A stretch of 6,307 bases of DNA. Origin: Dorea sp. GTDB taxonomy: Bacteria > Bacillota_A > Clostridia > Lachnospirales > Lachnospiraceae. The notes under the pieces were generated by a model, which saw nothing but the letters and a program-made list of their open reading frames with translations, was not told where the DNA came from and searched no databases. Made by a program: the position numbers and the translations under genes. Positions 1-5,140 of the stretch are shown in pieces. Every line of letters begins with the position of its first letter. Positions within the stretch are counted from its first letter, which is position 1. Location: NCBI GenBank assembly GCA_016295505.1, contig JAEDLC010000104.1:1-6307 (forward strand), written 5' to 3'.

Positions 1-68
1 ACACAGGTTCTTCCGATATTTCCCGTATTTGCCGGTATTTCCGGCTCATGCAATACAATATTCAGCAT
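1..68 (-). CDS. trmL: tRNA (cytidine(34)-2'-O)-methyltransferase TrmL, N-terminal fragment
   Basis: Only the first 22 codons lie in the window; the gene continues past the left edge. The translation begins MLNIVLHEPEIPANTGN and goes on to IGRTC, which is the highly conserved start of the SPOUT-family methyltransferase TrmL (YibK); the E. coli protein, from memory, opens almost identically with an EPEIPxNTGNI motif. In that family the enzyme 2'-O-methylates the wobble nucleotide 34 of certain leucine tRNAs in the cytoplasm, using S-adenosylmethionine; its catalytic knot lies in the part not seen here. The ATG at 66-68 is preceded by AAAAGGAG with a 7-base spacer, a near-ideal ribosome binding site that fixes the start. 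The 71-base gap to the preceding aminotransferase gene leaves open whether it has its own promoter. Confidence 0.88.
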   Translation of the reverse strand, partial: MLNIVLHEPEIPANTGNIGRTC

Positions 69-75
69 AACGCTT

Positions 76-83
76 CTCCTTTT
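76..83 (-). promoter_or_regulatory. Ribosome binding site of trmL
   Basis: On the minus strand this reads AAAAGGAG, followed by 7 bases and the ATG at 68. It supports the trmL start, which otherwise rests on only 22 visible codons. Confidence 0.8.
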
Positions 84-110
84 CATCTGATTTATGCAAC
101 CTGTCAACGC

Positions 111-132
111 AATCTGTTACTCTCAACAGATT
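111..132. repeat. Perfect 8-bp inverted repeat after the aminotransferase gene
   Basis: AATCTGTT (111-118) and AACAGATT (125-132) are exact reverse complements around a 6-base loop, starting 7 bases beyond the aminotransferase stop codon. The stem has only two G-C pairs and, read on the minus strand, is followed by GCGTTGACAGG and not a run of T, so it does not meet the usual form of an intrinsic terminator. It could be a weak terminator or 3'-end stabilising hairpin, or a palindromic operator acting on trmL. The position is suggestive; the function is inference. Confidence 0.4.
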
Positions 133-139
133 CTCTTCT

Positions 140-1309
140 CTAACGTTCATTTCTCAAACGCCCGATAAAGCTTCCCAGACGCCCGATCGCCTCTTTCAGA
201 TCCTCCAGCGAATATGCATAAGAAACTCTTATATATCCTTCGCCACACTCTCCAAACGCACTTCCCGGAACAACAGCTACTTTTTCTTCCTCCAGGAACC
301 GCATCGCAAATTCTTCTGAAGTCATGCCGAATTCCTGGATATTTGGAAAGATATAGAATGCTCCAAACGGCTCAAAACAATCCAGACGCATTCTGGCAAA
401 TTCATGCATCAGAAAACGCCTTCTCTGATTATAAGCCGTCCGCATCTGCTGTACTTCATCCTCACAGTGTCTCAGTCCTTCCACTGCCGCATACTGGCTG
501 TTCGTCGGTGCACACATGATCGCGAACTGGTGAATCTTCACCATCTGTTCTGTGATCACTGCAGGTCCGCATATGTATCCCAATCTCCATCCGGTCATGG
601 CAAATCCTTTGGAGAATCCATTGATCACCAGTGTCCGTTCTTTCATTCCCGGAAGGGAAGCGATCGACACATGATCGTACTTATAAGTCAATTCCGAATA
701 GATCTCATCTGAAAGCACATACAGATCATGTTTACGGATGACTTCTGCGATTGGTTCCAGATCTTCTCTGGTCATAATAGCTCCCGTCGGATTATTGGGA
801 TAAGGCAGTACCAGAATCTTTGTCTTCGGCGTAATGTAAGACTCCAGTTCTTCTGCCGTCAGTTTAAATTCATTCTTTTGCTGAAGTGGAATGACAACCG
901 GAACACCATCCGCCAGAATGGTACATGGCAGATAGGATACATAGCTTGGCTGTGGAATCAGCACCTCATCTCCCGGATCCAGCATTGCACGAAGTGCAAC
1001 ATCGATCCCTTCACTTCCGCCTACCGTTACCAGGATCTCATGATCCGGATCATAATTCACCTGAATCTTTCGATTTAAATATTTTCCAATCTCTATCTTC
1101 AGTTCTTTGAGTCCTGCATTGGACGTATAAAAGGTACGTCCCCTTTCCAGAGAATAGATTCCCTCCTCCCGGATTCTCCACGGCGTATCAAAATCAGGCT
1201 CTCCTACGCCAAGAGAGATTGCATCCGGCATCTCACTTACGATGTCAAAGAATTTACGAATTCCAGATGGTTCAATGCCGGTTATTTTTCTTGATAGTGG
1301 ATTTCTCAT
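140..1309 (-). CDS. PLP-dependent class I/II aminotransferase (AlaT/YugH-like)
   Basis: A complete 389-residue fold-type I aminotransferase, the usual length for the family. Visible family landmarks are Tyr61 (YTSNAG), the cofactor phosphate loop GGSEG (97-101), PNNPTG with Asn173, SDEIY with Asp201 and Tyr204, the Schiff-base lysine Lys234 in the motif SKGFAMTGWRLGY, and the substrate-carboxylate arginine Arg361 in YIRVSYA. It should move an amino group between an amino acid and a 2-oxo acid in the cytoplasm. The exact substrate cannot be read from the sequence. The preceding gene is an Lrp-type regulator resembling Bacillus subtilis AlaR, whose partner AlaT is an alanine transaminase, so alanine is a reasonable first guess; aspartate or aromatic specificity remains possible. 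The ATG overlaps the regulator's stop as TAATG, with only a weak GGTG upstream, so translation is probably coupled. The gene ends with TAG at 140-142. Confidence 0.93.
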   Translation of the reverse strand: MRNPLSRKITGIEPSGIRKFFDIVSEMPDAISLGVGEPDFDTPWRIREEGIYSLERGRTFYTSNAGLKELKIEIGKYLNRKIQVNYDPDHEILVTVGGSEGIDVALRAMLDPGDEVLIPQPSYVSYLPCTILADGVPVVIPLQQKNEFKLTAEELESYITPKTKILVLPYPNNPTGAIMTREDLEPIAEVIRKHDLYVLSDEIYSELTYKYDHVSIASLPGMKERTLVINGFSKGFAMTGWRLGYICGPAVITEQMVKIHQFAIMCAPTNSQYAAVEGLRHCEDEVQQMRTAYNQRRRFLMHEFARMRLDCFEPFGAFYIFPNIQEFGMTSEEFAMRFLEEEKVAVVPGSAFGECGEGYIRVSYAYSLEDLKEAIGRLGSFIGRLRNER

Positions 1310-1815
1310 TACGGTGTCACCAGCATCCTTTCTGATTTTTTCTTTTCAATCATAAGCGTTCCGTGATCTTTGTATTTCTTCATAATAAAATACGTCACGG
1401 TGCTGACTACATCCTCGATCGGCGCCAGCTTACTTGAAACAAATCTGGATATTTCCTGAATCGTCCTTCCCTCGATCAGAACCATCAGATCATATCCTCC
1501 GGAGATCAGATATACCGCTTCCACCTCCGGATAATTGCTGATTCTCTCTGCCGTCTCATCAAATCCTTTATCTCTCTGCGGCGTTACCTTTACCTCGATC
1601 AGCGCATTTACATACTCACTGCCTGCTTTATCCCAGTTGATCAATGTATGATAGCCACAGATGATCTGTTCCTTTTCCATGGCTGCCATCTCATTGGCAA
1701 TCGTTACTTCATCCGTTCCCAGAAGAACTGCCAGTTCTCCAATCTCTACTCTGCTATTCTTCTCCAGATACAGAAGGATCTGTTTTCTGATCTCTGCTGT
1801 CTTTCCTGTCTCCAT
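1309..1815 (-). CDS. Lrp/AsnC-family transcriptional regulator (AlaR/YugG-like)
   Basis: A 168-residue DNA-binding regulator. Residues about 8-60 form the N-terminal helix-turn-helix domain (RKQILLYLEKNSRVEIGELA, then the recognition-helix region after LLGTDEVTIANEMAAME). Residues about 69-145 form the ligand-sensing RAM domain, with the sequence NYPEVEAVYLISGGYDL (94-110), where GGYDL is the conserved effector-site turn. Proteins of this family form octamers that respond to amino acids. The ATG at 1815 was chosen over in-frame ATGs at 1830 and 1851 because GGAGG lies exactly 8 bases before it, while the other two have no binding site and would add 5 or 12 residues ahead of a normal family start. 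Its first 62 bases overlap the end of the upstream gene in another frame, and its TAA shares one base with the aminotransferase ATG. It probably controls the aminotransferase in response to an amino acid; whether it activates or represses cannot be seen. Confidence 0.92.
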   Translation of the reverse strand: METGKTAEIRKQILLYLEKNSRVEIGELAVLLGTDEVTIANEMAAMEKEQIICGYHTLINWDKAGSEYVNALIEVKVTPQRDKGFDETAERISNYPEVEAVYLISGGYDLMVLIEGRTIQEISRFVSSKLAPIEDVVSTVTYFIMKKYKDHGTLMIEKKKSERMLVTP

Positions 1816-2701
1816 CTGTCTTACCTCCATCAAATAACCGAAGAATCTCATCTGGCGCCGGACGGTCTATATACCGCACTTCTTCTCCGTTATGTATAAT
1901 TTTATCATTATTGTCCCTGGTGCGTCCGATTACAGACGCCGGAATCTTCTGTTCTCTCAGCGCATCTGCCAGTACTTCCCCATCGTCAGTTACCATAAGA
2001 AAACTTCCTGTGGATATCAGCTGATACGGATTCAGGCGAAAATGTTCGCAGACTTCTATCGTCTCCTGCAGGATAGAAAATTGTTTCATATCCAGCTCCA
2101 GTCCCGTATCCAGTTCTTTTGAAAGTTCCCACAGTGCCGCCAGAATACCGCCTTCCCTGATCTGACGTACGACAGATACGCCCCTGGCTTTTGCAACATC
2201 AATTTCCCGCAGCGCAAATATCTTCTGCCTGTAAGAAAGTATCTGATTGATAAATGCCGGGGCAAAACGCATCTTTAACTCTTTTTCTCTTTCTTCTGCA
2301 ATTCTGAGCATGCCGTCCATACCGACCCAGCCCACAAGGACAATGTCCTTACCGGCTCGTGCGGTTTCCAGGCACCAGGGCTCTTCCTTCGGCGCGTGTG
2401 CAATTCCCGTAACGATCGCCATTGGATAATTCACAACCGGATTCTGTTCACCTGTAAGTTCCATCAGTTCTATCTGCTGTTCTCTGCAGGCTTCCTGAAT
2501 CATCTTCCGCATTCCGTTGATCCTGGACTTATATACATACGGCGGGAGCAGAATGCGGACACTGACGCCACAGCAGGGCGCACCTGCAGCAGCCAGTGAA
2601 TTCACTGCCTGTGCGAGTGCATGAATGCCGATATATTTTGACTGACCACATACATAAGCCGTCTCACTTATCATCTGCTCTGTCTGTGTCTCTACTTTCA
2701 T
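1754..2701 (-). CDS. AIR synthase/HypE-like (PurM superfamily) protein, divergent, lacking key acidic residues
   Basis: A 315-residue protein related to the PurM/HypE/ThiL/SelD ATP-using superfamily. Residues about 22-125 match an AIRS N-terminal domain (NSLAAAGAPCCGVSVRILLPP at 34-54; AGKDIVLVGWVGMDGM at 116-131). Residues about 125-290 match the C-terminal domain (REGGILAALWELS at 182-194; STGSFLMVT at 230-238; IPASVIGR at 253-260; DEILRLF at 284-290). Three usual nucleotide/metal features are missing: there is no N-terminal GxGxD loop (the protein begins after it), the ND of the helix is Asn34-Ser35, and the family's (H/R)D-x-T-x-GG motif reads RQIREGG with Gln180 and Arg182. An in-frame TGA 24 bases before the ATG, and a spacing of only 32 bases from the VanW gene, exclude a longer N-terminus. 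The start has AAAGGA 12 bases upstream, a longer than ideal spacing. The last 25 residues are charged and overlap the regulator gene. Function unknown; catalysis by the usual mechanism looks unlikely. Confidence 0.82.
   Translation of the reverse strand: MKVETQTEQMISETAYVCGQSKYIGIHALAQAVNSLAAAGAPCCGVSVRILLPPYVYKSRINGMRKMIQEACREQQIELMELTGEQNPVVNYPMAIVTGIAHAPKEEPWCLETARAGKDIVLVGWVGMDGMLRIAEEREKELKMRFAPAFINQILSYRQKIFALREIDVAKARGVSVVRQIREGGILAALWELSKELDTGLELDMKQFSILQETIEVCEHFRLNPYQLISTGSFLMVTDDGEVLADALREQKIPASVIGRTRDNNDKIIHNGEEVRYIDRPAPDEILRLFDGGKTDGDRKDSRDQKTDPSVSGEE
1824..1828 (-). promoter_or_regulatory. Ribosome binding site deciding the Lrp-family start
   Basis: A perfect GGAGG with an 8-base spacer to the ATG at 1815. 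It lies inside the coding region of the upstream AIR-synthase-like gene, so the regulator is initiated within its neighbour. It argues against the longer reading from 1851. Confidence 0.85.
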
Positions 2702-2733
2702 CTGCTGCCGATTTCCTTTCCATCACTATACTT

Positions 2734-4341
2734 TTACTGAGAATCCGAAGTCTGGCCTTCCCCACCTGACGCTTCCCCGGACGATGCCTGGGACGATGAA
2801 CCCGATGACGAACTCGACGATGCACCGGATGCCAGATTGGCCGCCTCATTGATTGCCGCATTAATCTTATCCAGATCCTGTGTTGCAATCGCATTTCTCA
2901 CCAGCACCGTCGCGGCAGGATTATTCGATGCCGTTCCGATCTCTATGATCTGATCCGATTTTTCGTAGGTACTGTTATTCACAATCTCCCGTTTGACTTC
3001 CTTACCGTTTTTATACTCTATTTTCCACAGCTGTGCCACTTTTCCGGTGTGCGGACTTCCGGAATACTTCATGCTTCCGAGCGCCGCCTGCGAGTTTTCC
3101 TGATATACGACTCCGTAATCTTCCGTTTTCAGTGTCTCACTTTCAAATTCGATCGTACGGTCCGGATCCCTTGTTTCTTTTCCATATATGGTAAATCTGA
3201 GCTGATTGTTATCATCAATCTCGCCTTCCAGATAGATCGGTGTCTCATAACTGTTCTGGAATACAAAGTCCAGATAATCACCCGCGATCGCCGCGTCTCT
3301 GGACGGGTCGACATAAGCAACCAGCATAGAATGCGGATATCTTTCAATCACTTCAAGTTCTGCATACAGTACTGCATTATACAAAGTAGTGGACACCTGA
3401 CAGATTCCTCCACCATAAGAATTCACCACCTGCCCGTTTTCATACGATCCGGCTTCCACATACCCATGTTCTGCGTCATATGGCGCCGTCACGTCATGCA
3501 CGGAAATCTTCTCTCCCGGCATCAGGATCTTACCGTTGAGATGTTCCACGCCGGTCTTCAGATTCTGCCACCGTTCTCCTCCTCCGGCATCTGTGGAAAA
3601 TGTACCCAGTACATCCTGAATGCTTTCCAGATCTGTCTTCACGATCGACGGTTTTTCCGTCTTCAAAGGCAATTTCACGGAAAACTCGCTGTGATCCCAT
3701 TCTCCGTTTAATTTCTTTTCTATCTTTTGAATCGCGGCCTTCATATCGACCGTCTGCCCATCCTGCTCTTCCGTAATCTTAAATGCATTTCCTTTTCTGA
3801 CGATCTGCGCATCTTTGGCATGCTCCGCCAGCGGAACTGCTCTCTGCGTGATCACCTGCTTTGCTTTCTCATCATCCAGCGAGATCTCACAGGCAAATAC
3901 TTTCTTCTCTTTCTTCAGCCTGCCAATCTGCCGGCTTCGGATCCAGACGCTCCCCGTCTTGCCATACTCGACCGCCTTTTTGGTAAGTTTATCAATATCT
4001 GCATATTGAATCCCCATCTCCTCAAGCGTCGCTACCGTATGCTTTTCGTCCACTTTCAGGCTGACTGTCAACGTTTTGTCCTTCTCCTGCTTTTCCACAA
4101 GAACTGCTTTCGCTTCCTGACGGCTCATGCCGGAAACATCACATTCCCCGATATAGATATTGTCACATATCTTATCCTCCGGGAATCCCGACACATAATG
4201 ATACAGTACCGCGTAGGTGATTCCCACAACGATACACGCAAATACAAGCGCCATTCCCAGGATCAGTATCCTTCTTTTCCTTCGCAGGGCAGCTTTCCTT
4301 CTGCTGTTTCCTCTTTTTATCCTGTGACGATTCTCAGCCAT
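2734..4341 (-). CDS. VanW/YoaR-family envelope protein with G5 domain and serine-rich tail
   Basis: A 535-residue membrane-anchored protein. A very basic N-terminus (residues 5-24) precedes one membrane segment (about 25-48), giving an inside-N, outside-C anchor. Residues about 60-235 resemble the peptidoglycan-binding type-4 region found in YoaR-like proteins. Residues about 240-375 form the VanW domain, with its signature SYGGGICQVSTTLYNA at 308-323 including Cys314. Residues about 395-470 form a G5-like domain (YKNGKEVKREIVNNSTYEKSDQIIEIGT region, 443-470). From 504 the chain is serine- and glycine-rich, with no LPxTG sorting signal. VanW is named from vancomycin-resistance clusters, but its biochemical role is unknown and no other van gene is here, so this is ordinary chromosomal envelope biology and not evidence of resistance. 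The ATG at 4341 follows an in-frame TAA; AAGGGGGA lies 12 bases upstream and a second AAGGGGA abuts the ATG. Confidence 0.9.
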   Translation of the reverse strand: MAENRHRIKRGNSRRKAALRRKRRILILGMALVFACIVVGITYAVLYHYVSGFPEDKICDNIYIGECDVSGMSRQEAKAVLVEKQEKDKTLTVSLKVDEKHTVATLEEMGIQYADIDKLTKKAVEYGKTGSVWIRSRQIGRLKKEKKVFACEISLDDEKAKQVITQRAVPLAEHAKDAQIVRKGNAFKITEEQDGQTVDMKAAIQKIEKKLNGEWDHSEFSVKLPLKTEKPSIVKTDLESIQDVLGTFSTDAGGGERWQNLKTGVEHLNGKILMPGEKISVHDVTAPYDAEHGYVEAGSYENGQVVNSYGGGICQVSTTLYNAVLYAELEVIERYPHSMLVAYVDPSRDAAIAGDYLDFVFQNSYETPIYLEGEIDDNNQLRFTIYGKETRDPDRTIEFESETLKTEDYGVVYQENSQAALGSMKYSGSPHTGKVAQLWKIEYKNGKEVKREIVNNSTYEKSDQIIEIGTASNNPAATVLVRNAIATQDLDKINAAINEAANLASGASSSSSSGSSSQASSGEASGGEGQTSDSQ

Positions 4342-4371
4342 TCCCCTTCTGGTTCCCCCTTAGTATTCTCA

Positions 4372-4473
4372 TTAAACCAGGTATGGAATAATCATGGTCG
4401 CAATCATAGCGACAATTACAACCATAATAACGATTGCGATGATTCTCCTGGTCCTTTTATTATTAAAATTCAT
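4372..4473 (-). CDS. Small single-helix membrane protein (33 residues), unrecognised
   Basis: A short open frame between nth and the VanW gene. It begins MNFNNKRTRR, so positions 6-10 carry four basic residues, and continues with an uninterrupted hydrophobic stretch of Ile, Val, Met and Ala from 11 to 29 (start IIAIVIMVVIVAMIA), then PYLV and TAA. This is the layout of a single-pass membrane peptide with its basic end in the cytoplasm. AAGGAAG with a 6-base spacer precedes the ATG, a good ribosome binding site. It starts 38 bases after the nth stop and ends 30 bases before the VanW ATG, so it sits in operon spacing. I do not recognise the family and assign no function; a role next to the membrane-anchored VanW protein is only a suggestion from position. 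The strong ribosome site and the hydrophobic pattern make a chance reading frame unlikely. Confidence 0.72.
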   Translation of the reverse strand: MNFNNKRTRRIIAIVIMVVIVAMIATMIIPYLV

Positions 4474-4493
4474 GAATTACTTCCTTCTTTCAT
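4470..4493 (-). CDS. Seven-codon mini-ORF overlapping the small membrane protein start
   Basis: ATG at 4493 begins a reading frame MKEGSNS that stops at TGA (4470-4472). The stop overlaps the ATG of the membrane protein as ATGA. It has its own site, AGAGGA with a spacer of about 5-6 bases. Such an arrangement could feed ribosomes to the next start by termination-reinitiation, or could be fortuitous because the region is purine rich. Nothing in the peptide (no amino-acid run) suggests a classical attenuator. Confidence 0.35.
   Translation of the reverse strand: MKEGSNS
4480..4486 (-). promoter_or_regulatory. Ribosome binding site of the small membrane protein
   Basis: AAGGAAG on the minus strand, 6 bases before the ATG at 4473. 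It is the main non-composition evidence that the 33-codon frame is translated. It lies inside the 7-codon mini-ORF. Confidence 0.65.
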
Positions 4494-4511
4494 AAAATTC
4501 CTCTATATTTT

Positions 4512-5138
4512 TTACATTCTATACTGTTTACAGTATTTTTTCAAGAAACAATCCGCACATTTTGGATTCCTTGCCATACAGATTGTTCTCCCAAATGTAA
4601 TAATTTGAATATTATACAATATCCAGTGGTCTTTTGGCAATTCTTTCATCAGATCCTGTTCAATCTTTTCCGGCTCCTCATTCTTTGTAAGCCCCAGTCT
4701 TTTGGAAATCCTCTTCACATGCGTATCCACTACCACACTCGGATCATGATAGATATTTCCCCGGATCACATTGGCAGTCTTCCTTCCCACCCCTGCAAGC
4801 GATGTCAGATCCTCCAGCGAACGCGGAACCTCTCCGCCAAATTCGTCACGGATCTTCTTCATGCAGGCAATCAGATTCTTCGCCTTATTGTGATAGAATC
4901 CGGTCGGCTTGATATCCCGCTCCAGCTCCTTAAGGTCCGCGTCAGCGATCGCATCCACAGACGGATATTTCTGAAACAGATCTTTTGTCACGATATTGAC
5001 CCTGGCATCTGTACACTGGGCAGAAAGCATTGTGGCAGCCAGAAGCTGCCAGGGAGTCTCATAATTCAGGTAACAGACGTACTCCGTTCCATACTGCGCA
5101 TCGAGTATCTCCAGTATTTCTTTCGTTCTTTTTTTCAT
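4512..5138 (-). CDS. nth: Endonuclease III (DNA glycosylase / AP lyase)
   Basis: A complete base-excision-repair enzyme that removes oxidised pyrimidines from DNA and cleaves the abasic site by beta-elimination. Counted from the ATG at 5138 (208 residues), the helix-hairpin-helix LAGVGRKTANVI carries the catalytic Lys120, VVVDTHVKR carries the catalytic Asp138, and the four iron-sulphur ligands in the pattern C-x6-C-x2-C-x5-C fall at Cys187, 194, 197 and 203. These are the same numbers I recall for E. coli Nth, which favours this start. A GTG at 5144 is the alternative; it would add two residues and overlap the radical SAM stop as GTGA. Either way the two genes are adjacent enough for translational coupling; GGAAAG lies 9 bases before the ATG. 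All motifs are intact. The last 36 codons (4512-4620) look more AT rich than the rest and may hold a promoter. Confidence 0.96.
   Translation of the reverse strand: MKKRTKEILEILDAQYGTEYVCYLNYETPWQLLAATMLSAQCTDARVNIVTKDLFQKYPSVDAIADADLKELERDIKPTGFYHNKAKNLIACMKKIRDEFGGEVPRSLEDLTSLAGVGRKTANVIRGNIYHDPSVVVDTHVKRISKRLGLTKNEEPEKIEQDLMKELPKDHWILYNIQIITFGRTICMARNPKCADCFLKKYCKQYRM
4611..4640 (-). promoter_or_regulatory. Possible sigma-A promoter inside the 3' end of nth
   Basis: On the minus strand TTGCCA (4640-4635, five of six matches to TTGACA) is followed by an 18-base spacer and a perfect TATAAT (4616-4611). A start site would fall near 4600-4605, about 130 bases before the small membrane protein ATG. 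It would let the smORF and VanW genes be transcribed apart from nth. Since the sequence also encodes Nth residues, a chance match is quite possible. Confidence 0.35.
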
Positions 5139-5140
5139 AA

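Noticed and set aside
79..107. Complete promoter for trmL using TTGACA at 107-102
   Set aside because: The hexamer 17 bases downstream reads GAAAAG and neighbouring spacings give nothing closer to TATAAT, so only the -35 half is convincing.
1816..1851. Longer N-terminus for the Lrp-type regulator from ATG at 1851 or 1830
   Set aside because: Neither ATG has a purine-rich site upstream, while ATG 1815 has GGAGG at 8 bases and gives a normal family N-terminus.
2664..2894. 76-codon minus-strand frame rich in Arg and His across the VanW gene end
   Set aside because: It is the +1 shadow of the serine-rich tail codons; the Arg/His repeats follow from that composition.
2734..4341. Vancomycin-resistance cluster
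   Set aside because: VanW-domain proteins are widespread in clostridia; no vanA/B/H/X/Y/S/R-like gene is in the window.
3727..4608. 293-codon open frame on the plus strand across the VanW and smORF region, and a 220-codon one at 3049-3711
   Set aside because: Both lie antisense to the well-supported VanW gene, lack good ribosome sites, and have the His/Arg/Leu/Ser-rich composition typical of antisense shadows. They carry no recognisable domain.
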